This document shows, piece after piece, positions 41,480-48,553 of a stretch of DNA of 53,803 nucleotides. Positions within the stretch are counted from its first letter, which is position 1, and each line of letters begins with the position of its first letter. The notes beneath the pieces were generated by a model. The model was given only the letters and a program-made list of their open reading frames with translations. It did not search any database and had not been told where the DNA came from. The translations under genes and the position numbers were made by a program. The stretch lies in the IMG/VR virus record IMGVR_UViG_3300027976_002493, positions 1 through 53,803 of that record. One strand, given 5' to 3'. The stretch is from a virus.

Positions 41480-41788
41480 ATGAAATTTAAACCAAGAGAA
41501 ATGCATGTGAGTTCATTAAAGGAATTCGAAGAGATGATATACTCAGCTGATATAAGGATATCAGAAGCTATCATTGAAGGTATACTTTCTAACCTCGACA
41601 CTAAAAAAGTAGAGGTGTTAGTGCTGTCTGTGATCTGCAAGGATGACGGCGACATGTTGAATATTATAGCTGAGACTAAGAATTTCATACCGACCTTAGA
41701 GGAAAATATGCAACACTACTTACGTGAGGAACGCTATGAAGACTGTCAACGCATATCAGAAGTAATTAAGAAGCTAAAGGAACAATAG
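41480..41788 (+). CDS. Unknown protein with UVR-like C-terminal motif
   Basis: A 102-residue acidic alpha/beta protein. Residues 72-102 (LEENMQHYLREERYEDCQRI and IKKLKEQ) fit the UVR helical hairpin and match the end of the protein at 39439. The N-terminal 60 residues differ between the two. Possibly paralogous adaptor proteins. Confidence 0.58.
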   Translation: MKFKPREMHVSSLKEFEEMIYSADIRISEAIIEGILSNLDTKKVEVLVLSVICKDDGDMLNIIAETKNFIPTLEENMQHYLREERYEDCQRISEVIKKLKEQ

Positions 41789-41794
41789 AGATTT

Positions 41795-42352
41795 ATGTTA
41801 TATAAGATAGACAAAAACAACGTCCGCTATGAAGAAGCTAAGAGGCCTAAAGCACCTCTCATTATAGGAGCAATACTTATAATCAGTACCACAGTTGGAA
41901 TATGCCAGATGTTCGGAAGTGTACCGGCATATGGTCCAACCCAGTACCAGACCGTATACAATGACAGCGATACTTTTAACCAGGAGAACCTAATACAGAT
42001 GTTAAAGGACTTACATGTACGGTTCCCGTCGATAGTATTAGCACAGTCTATATTGGAGACTGGCCACTGGACGAGTAAAATGTATAAGGTTAACCATAAC
42101 CTCTTCGGAATGCGTGAAGCGTATGCAAGAATAAGAACTGCTCAAGGAACAAGATATAAGCATGCATACTATAGTAGTTGGAGAGAGTCAGTATACGACT
42201 ACGCATTCTACCAGGCCCGGTACATGAATAAGGCTAAGACAGAAGAACAGTACTATGCAGCTTTAGAAGCATCATACGCAGAAAACCCGGCATACGTAGA
42301 GAACTTAAAGAAATTAGTGATAAGGGAAAATCTAGAGAAACACTTTAGATAG
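41795..42352 (+). CDS. Membrane-anchored glucosaminidase (GH73/FlgJ-like)
   Basis: A 185-residue protein with a basic N-terminus and a hydrophobic helix at about 20-39 that can act as a signal anchor. Residues 75-185 form a glucosaminidase domain: SIVLAQSILETGHWTSKMY with the catalytic E88, HNLFGMR near 101-107, and YYSSWRESVYDYAFYQARYM. It would cut the glycan backbone of peptidoglycan from the outside of the inner membrane. It is separate from the lysis cassette, so it may help lysis, cell-wall entry remodelling or progeny release. Confidence 0.82.
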   Translation: MLYKIDKNNVRYEEAKRPKAPLIIGAILIISTTVGICQMFGSVPAYGPTQYQTVYNDSDTFNQENLIQMLKDLHVRFPSIVLAQSILETGHWTSKMYKVNHNLFGMREAYARIRTAQGTRYKHAYYSSWRESVYDYAFYQARYMNKAKTEEQYYAALEASYAENPAYVENLKKLVIRENLEKHFR

Positions 42353-42354
42353 TT

Positions 42355-42507
42355 ATGAAATTAAAGAATATGCTTGATATCATATCTGACGAAGATTTAA
42401 TGGGTATATACGGAAACAACCCAGAGGATCTCCGTAGAATGTGCATACTGTTGACTGTGGACTTTCAAATAGAAGAAGAGGATGCAGTTAAGAATATGGT
42501 TAATTAA
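42355..42507 (+). CDS. Small acidic protein
   Basis: A 50-residue frame from ATG 42355 to TAA 42507, two bases after the glucosaminidase. Helical and acidic (IISDEDLMGIYGNNPEDLRR). The tight spacing suggests it is real; function unknown. Confidence 0.52.
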   Translation: MKLKNMLDIISDEDLMGIYGNNPEDLRRMCILLTVDFQIEEEDAVKNMVN

Positions 42508-42547
42508 AAGACGTAAGTTAAAAACAACAGTAAAGTAATAATAAAAA

Positions 42548-43018
42548 ATGGGAAAGTTTCAATCAAGTAAAGTATTCGACGGTTTTAGTACAGTATTCCG
42601 TCAGTGGAGAGCAGTGGATACACACTGTTCAAGAATTCATGGATATGGCGTTTCATTTAAAGTATACTTTGAAGGTGAATTAGATGATCGTAACTGGGTT
42701 TTTGATTTTGGAGGTATGAAAAGAGCCAAATGTTTAATAGACGGTATGCAACCTAAAGTATGGATGGACTATATGTTCGACCACACTCATATCGTAGCAG
42801 AAGATGACCCGTACCTGGAAGAATTCCTTAAGCTAAATGACTTAGGAGTTTCCCAAGTCAGAGTAATTCCTAGAACAGGAGCTGAGAGTTTTGCAGAGTT
42901 TATCTTTAAGAAGCTTAATCCTTTCGTAAAAGAAGAAACTAAAGATAGAATCAGAGTAACTAAAGTTACGTTTATGGAGCATGGTAAGAACGCTGCATCA
43001 TACCAGGAAATAGTTTAG
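42548..43018 (+). CDS. queD: 6-carboxytetrahydropterin synthase QueD
   Basis: A 156-residue QueD/PTPS-fold enzyme. VFRQWRAVDTHCSRIHGYG at 16-34 holds catalytic C27 and zinc ligand H31; the usual HGH is HGY here, as in the known HGY-type subfamily. WVFDFGGMKRAK near 50-61, MFDHTHIVAEDD near 76-87 and the C-terminal VTFMEHGKNAASY with its glutamate complete the family. It converts dihydroneopterin triphosphate from FolE into the QueE substrate. It lies 20 kb from queC/queE but all pathway genes are present. Confidence 0.88.
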   Translation: MGKFQSSKVFDGFSTVFRQWRAVDTHCSRIHGYGVSFKVYFEGELDDRNWVFDFGGMKRAKCLIDGMQPKVWMDYMFDHTHIVAEDDPYLEEFLKLNDLGVSQVRVIPRTGAESFAEFIFKKLNPFVKEETKDRIRVTKVTFMEHGKNAASYQEIV

Positions 43019-43037
43019 ATATTAACTGAGTGAACGC

Positions 43038-43070
43038 TCGGTACATACATTAAAAGTTCGTATCTTTAGG
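43038..43070 (+). promoter_or_regulatory. Promoter for the hydrolase gene
   Basis: TCG (one mismatch to TTG) at 43038-43040, 20-base spacer ending TTCG, TATCTTTAGG at 43061-43070; ATG at 43089. Confidence 0.65.
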
Positions 43071-43088
43071 TATAGAGAAAGATCAGAG

Positions 43089-43577
43089 ATGAAAAAGAAA
43101 GTATTGTATTTACACGGTCTCGAAAGCAAACAAGGAGGTGAGAAAGTAAGCTACCTAGCCGGAAAGTGTTTCGTACACGCTCCGGAGATGGACTACACCC
43201 GGAAAGATATATTCCCAATGTTAACCTTTCTAGTCGAATACTACAAACCGGACCTAATTATAGGTTCTAGCATGGGCGGTTATACAGCTTACATACTTGG
43301 AGCACTTTACGACATGCCCGTAATTATCTTTAACCCAGCCCTCCATAGTAGAAGCTTCACACCTAATTACCCAGATTATGTAATGAACCTAGCAGCTCAA
43401 AATGTTAAAGTTGTACTAGGTGAAGATGATACAGTTATTGACCCTCGCTTAACATTGGAGTATTTAAAAGAATATGGGGGAGGTACGTCTTCTCTCCTAA
43501 ACATTGAAGAGGTCAAGGGGATGGGTCACAAAATACCTCTCGACATATTTATATCTAAAACAATAGATGAACTTTAA
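43089..43577 (+). CDS. Alpha/beta hydrolase, YqiA-like esterase
   Basis: A 162-residue small alpha/beta hydrolase. VLYLHGLES near 5-13 is the oxyanion strand, LIIGSSMGGYTAY near 56-68 the nucleophile elbow (Ser in GSSMGG), GEDDTVIDP near 111-119 the acidic residue and GMGHKI near 145-150 the histidine. Length and motif spacing match YqiA/UPF0227 esterases. Substrate unknown; roles in cutting surface esters or lipids are possible. Confidence 0.8.
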   Translation: MKKKVLYLHGLESKQGGEKVSYLAGKCFVHAPEMDYTRKDIFPMLTFLVEYYKPDLIIGSSMGGYTAYILGALYDMPVIIFNPALHSRSFTPNYPDYVMNLAAQNVKVVLGEDDTVIDPRLTLEYLKEYGGGTSSLLNIEEVKGMGHKIPLDIFISKTIDEL

Positions 43578-44130
43578 CATACAGAACTGGTTAAAAAAGC
43601 AACGCCTTTTAGAGAATAATGTAGGTGCAAAAGGCACTTGGGTTTATCTCACAGATTCCGAGAAGGAAGAATTTGCTGATGAGATATTTGATCTAATAGA
43701 TAACGCATATTCTGATATCGGAGGAAACCCTAACTATAAATCAGAAGAGGATGTTACAGGTGAGGAGAGAGAAGCGAACTACATGGTGATTGATTTAGAC
43801 GGCGATGAGGATTGGGATGCTGTTAAGGTTTCTAAAAATAGGCCTGGCGGTCAAAAATCAGCAGCAATGGGACACGATAGTACAAGGCCGGCTAAATCTG
43901 CAGTAGTTAATATTACATCTCTAATGCTTAAAGAACCTGGGCATTATATTGAAGTATCAGGTAAGCTGAAGGACATATTACAAGCCAAAGGTGTACCGGT
44001 AGTATCAGACATTGAGTTAATTAAAAGGATACTTAAGGGTAAGTCTATTAAGGTGAATGATGACGGTACATATAGACGTTTTATTGGTGGGGTAGAACAT
44101 ACTAAGACCATGATGGGAAACCCAATGTAA
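43567..44130 (+). CDS. GNAT-like phage protein, possibly virion-associated
   Basis: A 187-residue protein overlapping the hydrolase by 11 bases. DEIFDLIDNAYSDIGGNPNY near 38-57 and VIDLDGDEDWDAVKVSKNRPG near 73-93 followed by GHDSTRPAKSAVV resemble the GNAT-type domain found in large phages. The N-terminal NIQNWLKKQRLLENN is like short entry tags seen on other proteins of this genome (compare 50084). Acetyl-CoA binding cannot be confirmed by eye. Confidence 0.6.
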   Translation: MNFNIQNWLKKQRLLENNVGAKGTWVYLTDSEKEEFADEIFDLIDNAYSDIGGNPNYKSEEDVTGEEREANYMVIDLDGDEDWDAVKVSKNRPGGQKSAAMGHDSTRPAKSAVVNITSLMLKEPGHYIEVSGKLKDILQAKGVPVVSDIELIKRILKGKSIKVNDDGTYRRFIGGVEHTKTMMGNPM

Positions 44131-44555
44131 TGTTAAAGTATCTTTCAAGAATTAAGGAAACACTTCTATACTTTGATTTCCAACCCTTACTATTCTTCTG
44201 GGTATCGAGTGATATATTGAACAACCAGGTATTATGGACTAGTTTAAAGTACTGGGAAGATGCAGGTCAACCGTACACCTACTGGCTTTACTTTGCTTAT
44301 TTGGTAAGCAGTGTCGGTATGTTAATAACCCTCAACAATGTAAAATGGCTAGCCAGGTTCGTCACTTACCATTTAACTTTAACCTTGTTCGCAACTATCC
44401 GATATATTATTGACATTTACTTAACTGTAGATACCGAACCTCTCACACTTATAGATGCCAAAAATTTATTAATAACTTGCTGGTATGCATTTATGTGGTC
44501 TTGGATTCTATTTAAACTAAAACGAGAAATATTATACAAGTCTTTAAAAAAATGA
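44130..44555 (+). CDS. Polytopic membrane protein
   Basis: A 141-residue protein with hydrophobic helices at about 17-32, 50-67, 76-98 and 107-128, rich in aromatic residues. Overlaps both neighbours by 1-4 bases, so it is translated with them. No family recognised; its partner may be the membrane coiled-coil protein encoded next. Confidence 0.62.
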   Translation: MLKYLSRIKETLLYFDFQPLLFFWVSSDILNNQVLWTSLKYWEDAGQPYTYWLYFAYLVSSVGMLITLNNVKWLARFVTYHLTLTLFATIRYIIDIYLTVDTEPLTLIDAKNLLITCWYAFMWSWILFKLKREILYKSLKK

Positions 44556-44839
44556 CAGAAAATATAACTACAATAATAATCACAGCCGTTACCGTATTAG
44601 GTGGTGGGGCAGCTTGGAAATTCTACGAGTTTCTTATTAAAAACAAGCGTGAAAAAGAAAAAGAAACACTTAAAGAATCAACCATTTACCGGGATGATTT
44701 AAAGTCTAGAGTTGAAAAACTTGAGGGAGATAAGGACGAATGTATGCATTCACTGGTAGATGTTAAAAGTGAACTATCTGCTCTTAGAGTTAAAGTTGAA
44801 TTTCTAGAAAAGGAAAATGAAAGGTTAAAATACCGTTAA
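44552..44839 (+). CDS. Membrane-anchored coiled-coil protein
   Basis: A 95-residue protein with an N-terminal transmembrane helix (about 7-28) and a long charged coiled coil (about 35-93) with heptads. The architecture resembles an inner-membrane spanin or small phage membrane adaptor, but there is no lipoprotein partner overlapping it. It follows a polytopic membrane protein in the same unit. Confidence 0.6.
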   Translation: MTENITTIIITAVTVLGGGAAWKFYEFLIKNKREKEKETLKESTIYRDDLKSRVEKLEGDKDECMHSLVDVKSELSALRVKVEFLEKENERLKYR

Positions 44840-44845
44840 AAGGGC

Positions 44846-44878
44846 TTGTTTCACAAGTTAAAAGTTCGTATCTTTAGG
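44846..44878 (+). promoter_or_regulatory. Promoter for the 44901-45486 genes
   Basis: TTG at 44846-44848, 20-base spacer ending TTCG, TATCTTTAGG at 44869-44878; A-rich leader then ATG at 44901. Confidence 0.78.
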
Positions 44879-44900
44879 TATAGAAAAAGAAATAAGAGTT

Positions 44901-45137
44901 ATGACAGAATTAGAAAATTACGAAGCGTTACAAGAGTACAACAATTTCCGAAGATTAGTTTATACAAAAGAATATCTTACTAAAGATGAGTATGACTTCT
45001 GTATAACCTACGATGAGTCTGTTGAGGATAATTTCCTATACATCGGAAACTACTCTCCCACTAGAGGATACTTGAATTTAAACGTTTACACCGAACACGA
45101 TCATGAGAAACGTGGTTACGAACTGGAAATAGGTTAA
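44901..45137 (+). CDS. Unknown small acidic protein
   Basis: A 78-residue acidic, tyrosine-rich protein. No membrane segment or motif recognised. Has its own strong promoter and A-rich leader, and its stop overlaps the next ATG by one base. Confidence 0.6.
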   Translation: MTELENYEALQEYNNFRRLVYTKEYLTKDEYDFCITYDESVEDNFLYIGNYSPTRGYLNLNVYTEHDHEKRGYELEIG

Positions 45138-45277
45138 TGAATTTAAAGAAGTTAATCATTATACTAGCAAGCATTGCCTTGCTTGCAGTATGTCTAAGAT
45201 GGGGAGTACATAAAGTAGTTAACGAACTACCTCCGAATATAACAATACCAGAAACAATAGAAGAAATAAACATATGA
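45137..45277 (+). CDS. Small membrane or secreted protein
   Basis: A 46-residue frame from ATG 45137 to TGA 45277. Residues 6-21 are hydrophobic after a KK, giving a signal-anchor; ALLAVC ends the helix with a cysteine but the residue before it is Val, so a lipobox is doubtful. The short outer part is Pro/Ile/Glu rich. Overlaps both neighbours, supporting expression. Confidence 0.58.
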   Translation: MNLKKLIIILASIALLAVCLRWGVHKVVNELPPNITIPETIEEINI

Positions 45278-45486
45278 TAAGTACAATACAGAAAACATTT
45301 AAAGAAGGGAAAGAGTTTGTAAGACTAGGTAAATTAGAGAAAGCAGATGAAAGTTTTGATATATGCATAGCACAACTTGCAGAATGTACCATAAGAGGTA
45401 TTACAGAGGTGGAAGGAGCTAGTACGGATTTATGGAAGTCCAGAATTTGGACGAAAATTGAACTCTCGGGGCTTTTACCTGATTAG
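45274..45486 (+). CDS. Unknown small helical protein
   Basis: A 70-residue protein overlapping the upstream gene by 4 bases. Residues 5-45 look like a TPR-style helix pair (EFVRLGKLEKADESFDICI). No other motif. Confidence 0.58.
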   Translation: MISTIQKTFKEGKEFVRLGKLEKADESFDICIAQLAECTIRGITEVEGASTDLWKSRIWTKIELSGLLPD

Positions 45487-45505
45487 TATACTATATTAAA
45501 AAATC

Positions 45506-45538
45506 TTGCTTTAGAGAGTAAGAGTTCGTATATTTAAG
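45506..45538 (+). promoter_or_regulatory. Promoter for the small membrane protein gene
   Basis: TTG at 45506-45508, 20-base spacer ending TTCG, TATATTTAAG at 45529-45538; ATG at 45560 after the leader AAAGAAATAAAAGTT. Confidence 0.78.
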
Positions 45539-45559
45539 TAAGATAAAGAAATAAAAGTT

Positions 45560-45742
45560 ATGTTAAAAAAAATCAATATTACAATGCTGCTTAGCACTAT
45601 CATCTGCTTCTCACTAACTGTGGGTATACTTGCAGGAAGTGTTCAAAACTACATACACTTTGCAGGGGTAGAGAATGAAATGGGGTTCGGTATACTATCA
45701 ACTTTCGGAGGCGTAATGTTTTGCTTAGGTATTAAGAAGTAA
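45560..45742 (+). CDS. Small two-helix membrane protein
   Basis: A 60-residue protein with helices at about 8-27 and 40-58. It has a strong promoter and the shared A-rich leader. Unknown function; early host-takeover membrane proteins often look like this. Confidence 0.6.
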   Translation: MLKKINITMLLSTIICFSLTVGILAGSVQNYIHFAGVENEMGFGILSTFGGVMFCLGIKK

Positions 45743-45743
45743 G

Positions 45744-46001
45744 ATGTCGGAGAAAAAAGGTAAGACTGGAAAGTTAGAGCATTGGGGTTATGAAGTAAGT
45801 AACGTGTTAGAGGTGCAGATACCATCAGGTCGTTGGTGTAGAGTAACAGAAAGAGATTTTAGGTCCTATAATGGAAAACGCAGAAAAAGCTACCCAGACC
45901 CTTCTCAGACGGGAGAGATCTTTGAGGAGATAATTAGAGTAGACTACTACGGACCTTTTTACTACTACGAAGAAAATACAACGTACGACCCTGAGAATTA
46001 G
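45744..46001 (+). CDS. Unknown small basic protein
   Basis: An 85-residue protein one base after the upstream stop. Basic N-terminus, then tyrosine-rich beta-like region (YYGPFYYYEEN). No motif recognised. Confidence 0.6.
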   Translation: MSEKKGKTGKLEHWGYEVSNVLEVQIPSGRWCRVTERDFRSYNGKRRKSYPDPSQTGEIFEEIIRVDYYGPFYYYEENTTYDPEN

Positions 46002-46078
46002 AGAAAACATACCGTTGTATATAGACCTGGAGATGATCGAGCATTAACAGAAAGAACTTCGGTAGCTGGTATTTAAGT

Positions 46079-46110
46079 TTGCTATTTAGAAAAAAAGTAT
46101 TATATTAAAG
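46079..46110 (+). promoter_or_regulatory. Promoter for the folE-dpdA unit
   Basis: TTG at 46079-46081, 19-base spacer, TATATTAAAG at 46101-46110; ATG at 46114, so the folE mRNA should be leaderless. Confidence 0.7.
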
Positions 46111-46113
46111 TAA

Positions 46114-46821
46114 ATGAAAAGGTTTATAACAGGAACTGAATTAGTTCAGGCGGGCTTTGCTAACGGAATATCTACTCAATTAGCTGCCAAGCAATTGAAA
46201 GATGGACCAGAGGCAAGGTTAACAGTGGAGGAGAAGGAAGAGATAATAGTCGAAGCTTCTGAGCATTTTGGTAGGTTCTTAACCTCGCTAGGTGTAGATT
46301 GGGAGAAAGACCCGAACTCATCAGACACCCCAATGAGGGTATCTAAAGCATATATGGAAAAGTGGAAAGGTAGGTTCGACCCGTTAGATAAGGTGACATC
46401 ATTCCCTTCCGATGGATACTCAGGCATAGTACAGGAGTCGAATATACCCCTTACATCTATGTGCTCTCACCACCACGAATCAATTAACGGAACTGTCAGT
46501 ATAGCTTACATTGCATCAGCAGACGGTAAAGTCGTAGGTCTATCTAAACTAAATAGAATTGTAGAGCAATTTGGCAGAAGGGGTCAAATACAAGAACAGT
46601 TAACAGTTGCTATACATAATGCCGTGGATAAGATATGTGAAGAGAATCTAGGAGTGGCCGTGCAAATAAACGCAACTCATAACTGTGTTAGTTGCAGAGG
46701 TGTTAAACACACAGGAGCATCAATGCAAACAGCAGTATTAACAGGAGCTTTTCTAGATGAAGATTCAACTAAAGCAGAGTTTTATAAAAATATTGAATTG
46801 GCGAGTATATACTGCCGATAG
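46114..46821 (+). CDS. folE: GTP cyclohydrolase I (FolE)
   Basis: A 235-residue enzyme of normal FolE length. C117 and H120 in MCSHHHES plus the C191/C194 region (HNCVSCRGVKH) form the zinc site; VVGLSKLNRIVEQFGRRGQIQEQLT near 140-164 is the GTP-binding core. It opens GTP to dihydroneopterin triphosphate, the first step to preQ0. It heads a unit that also contains dpdA, tying pathway entry to the DNA-modifying step. Confidence 0.92.
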   Translation: MKRFITGTELVQAGFANGISTQLAAKQLKDGPEARLTVEEKEEIIVEASEHFGRFLTSLGVDWEKDPNSSDTPMRVSKAYMEKWKGRFDPLDKVTSFPSDGYSGIVQESNIPLTSMCSHHHESINGTVSIAYIASADGKVVGLSKLNRIVEQFGRRGQIQEQLTVAIHNAVDKICEENLGVAVQINATHNCVSCRGVKHTGASMQTAVLTGAFLDEDSTKAEFYKNIELASIYCR

Positions 46822-46838
46822 TTACAGAGAAATATCTA

Positions 46839-47057
46839 ATGGGAATAATTCAACTACTAGGTGTATATGGCCTTATCGGAATAATACTCTCTTTGTTAGT
46901 AGAGTGGGCAGGTAGACAAAGTGCTCCTTCGCATGTAGAGACTGGAACATGGGGATCTAGGTTTCAAATGATTATAGGATGGCCTCTCCTAATATGGCTG
47001 TTTATTATAATACTGGTGGATGCAGTGAGAACTATTATAAACAAGAGAAAGAAGTAA
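46839..47057 (+). CDS. Small two-helix membrane protein between folE and dpdA
   Basis: A 72-residue protein with helices at about 4-22 and 44-64 and a basic tail (NKRKK). It ends directly before the dpdA ATG. A link to the modification genes is by position only. Confidence 0.6.
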   Translation: MGIIQLLGVYGLIGIILSLLVEWAGRQSAPSHVETGTWGSRFQMIIGWPLLIWLFIIILVDAVRTIINKRKK

Positions 47058-47873
47058 ATGATAAATAGAATCCGCATAGCCCATGAGGCACCAATTTCAA
47101 TCTTTAAAGAAGTAGATAAGCTTACGGATTATTCCTACGCGTTAGTGAACCTGATGGAAGATCCCGAATACCTAGGTCTTTTTAAAGGTGTGATAGCGGA
47201 AGGGAGAGAGGTAATTTTAGATAATGCTATTTTCGAAACAGGTGAAGCATTCAAAGGAGAAGACTTTTACAAGTGGGTAAATGAACTTAAACCGGACTGG
47301 TATATAATACCGGACGTATTGGAGGATTGTCACGGGACTATTAGACAAGCCGAAGAGTGGTTGTTCGAATACAGCAGTAAGATACCAAAAGGTACTAGAT
47401 CAATAGGTGTCGTTCAAGGTAAGACCCTGGAGGAAATTATTACCTGCTACCGAGCACTAGATAGACTAGGTGTTGACATGATAGCAATATCATTCGACTA
47501 CTCTCTATATGAGAAGATGTGTCCTCACCCTAATCAAAAAGTAAGTTGGATGCTAGGAAGAGTGCAACTCCTAGGTATATTGTATCAGGAAGGAATCTTA
47601 AACTTAGATAAGCCACACCATCTTTTAGGAAATTCCTTGCCCGTTGAGGGGAAGTTTTACGGGAACTATGGTTTTATCTATTCTATGGATACATCAAACC
47701 CGGTTGTACACGGAATTAAAGGTATTAAATACCAGGAGAACTTCGGACTGTACCATAAAGAAAGTCAAAAGTTACATGAAATGATAAACTACCCAGAAGA
47801 GCAGATTGATATGGAGATAGTGGAGTATAATATAAAGGAGTTTAGAAAGTACTGGGCTGGGGAGAGTTTTTAA
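47058..47873 (+). CDS. dpdA: DNA guanine transglycosylase DpdA (phage type)
   Basis: A 271-residue TIM-barrel protein resembling phage DpdA (TGT superfamily). VILDNAIFETGEAF near 52-65 carries a conserved Asp and Glu, PDWYIIPDVLED near 79-90 lies at a barrel strand, SIGVVQGKTLEEII near 115-128 and VDMIAISFDYS near 139-149 follow, and SMDTSNPVVHG near 209-219 holds a conserved Asp. There is no tRNA-binding zinc domain of bacterial TGT, as expected for the DNA enzyme. It would replace guanine in DNA with preQ1 or preQ0. The exact catalytic Asp is not assigned. Confidence 0.82.
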   Translation: MINRIRIAHEAPISIFKEVDKLTDYSYALVNLMEDPEYLGLFKGVIAEGREVILDNAIFETGEAFKGEDFYKWVNELKPDWYIIPDVLEDCHGTIRQAEEWLFEYSSKIPKGTRSIGVVQGKTLEEIITCYRALDRLGVDMIAISFDYSLYEKMCPHPNQKVSWMLGRVQLLGILYQEGILNLDKPHHLLGNSLPVEGKFYGNYGFIYSMDTSNPVVHGIKGIKYQENFGLYHKESQKLHEMINYPEEQIDMEIVEYNIKEFRKYWAGESF

Positions 47874-47901
47874 GAAAGTGTATTAAGAATTAAAGAAAAA
47901 T

Positions 47902-48039
47902 ATGATAAAACAATTAAAAGAAATGTGTACTTGGTTCTATACCAGCACAAAAGTAGACCTTAAACTGAAGAAGAAGCAGTTAGGGAGTATCAAAGAGGAC
48001 ATAAGTCAAAAACAGTTAAAAAATAAATTAAAAAAGTAA
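47902..48039 (+). CDS. Small lysine-rich protein
   Basis: A 45-residue frame from ATG 47902 to TAA 48039, four bases before the histone H1-like gene. Residues 18-45 are strongly basic and helical. Likely DNA-binding and perhaps co-expressed with the H1-like protein. Confidence 0.52.
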   Translation: MIKQLKEMCTWFYTSTKVDLKLKKKQLGSIKEDISQKQLKNKLKK

Positions 48040-48043
48040 AATT

Positions 48044-48232
48044 ATGAGTGAAACAACAACAACAACAACCGCAGAATTATTTGAAGAGATTAAAAACCTC
48101 TTTTTAGTATTTGAAAATGGACACAATGCTACCACTAAATCCGGGAAGTCAAAAGCTAGAAAAGCTATTGGAGAGATTAAGAAACTAGTTACAGAGTACC
48201 GTAAAGCTAGCGTACAGGAGAATAAGAAATGA
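48044..48232 (+). CDS. Histone H1-like protein (Bacteroidota Hc1 type)
   Basis: A 62-residue protein. After a threonine run (TTTTTT) comes a short helix and then KSKARKAIGEIKKLVTEYRK followed by ASVQENKK, which fits the conserved end of the small histone H1-like proteins of Bacteroidota (pattern RARKA...EL.KL..E.RK.SV.E.KK). It probably binds DNA. The phage copy may compact phage or host DNA or mimic the host protein. Confidence 0.75.
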   Translation: MSETTTTTTAELFEEIKNLFLVFENGHNATTKSGKSKARKAIGEIKKLVTEYRKASVQENKK

Positions 48233-48429
48233 AGTACTGGTTAGTGAACGTATTGTTCATAATAGACAGCGATTCAGGGAGAGTTCAAAAAATTAAAGAG
48301 CAGTACCTAGTAGAGGCAGTAAGCGCTACAGATGCTGAGGCTAAAATTTACAAGAACTTTGAAGGGGAGAGTAATTTTTCCGTAATCAAAGCTGAACAGT
48401 CAAGGGTCGTAGAAGTCATAGCGGGATAG
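48229..48429 (+). CDS. DUF4494-like protein
   Basis: A 66-residue protein overlapping the H1-like gene by 4 bases. The pattern W-x-V, KIKEQYLVEAVSATDAEAKI, then a strand with FSVIKAEQS resembles DUF4494, a small family common in Bacteroidota and their phages. Function unknown. Confidence 0.65.
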   Translation: MKYWLVNVLFIIDSDSGRVQKIKEQYLVEAVSATDAEAKIYKNFEGESNFSVIKAEQSRVVEVIAG

Positions 48430-48445
48430 AAGAGGTAGAAAACTC

Positions 48446-48478
48446 GGAGGGAGCAAGTCACTTGCCGGAAAATCCTCC
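48446..48478 (+). other. Two-tier hairpin between genes
   Basis: GGAGG (48446-48450) pairs with CCTCC (48474-48478), enclosing a perfect inner stem GCAAG/CTTGC (48453-48457 and 48461-48465) with a 3-base loop. It lies just before a terminator and may form part of a structured 3' end or a small RNA. Confidence 0.5.
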
Positions 48479-48487
48479 ACCACTAAT

Positions 48488-48517
48488 AAAGAGCTGCTCG
48501 AAAGAGTGGCTCTTTTT
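48488..48517 (+). terminator. Strong rho-independent terminator with GAAA loop
   Basis: AAAGAGC (48488-48494) pairs with GCTCTTT (48509-48515); inside, TG/TG wobble pairs and CTC/GAG extend the stem to a GAAA tetraloop. A T-tract ends at 48517. It closes the folE-dpdA-H1 region. Confidence 0.88.
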
Positions 48518-48519
48518 AG

Positions 48520-48551
48520 TTGCTTAAGTAGTATATCTTACTTATCTTTAA
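48520..48551 (+). promoter_or_regulatory. Promoter for the P-loop kinase gene
   Basis: TTG at 48520-48522 immediately after the terminator T-tract, 20-base spacer, TATCTTTAA at 48543-48551; ATG at 48554, leaderless. Confidence 0.78.
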
Positions 48552-48553
48552 TT

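Noticed and set aside
48506-48553. GTG start adding 16 residues to the P-loop kinase
   Set aside because: It lies in the 3' arm of a strong terminator and upstream of the promoter; ATG 48554 is used instead.
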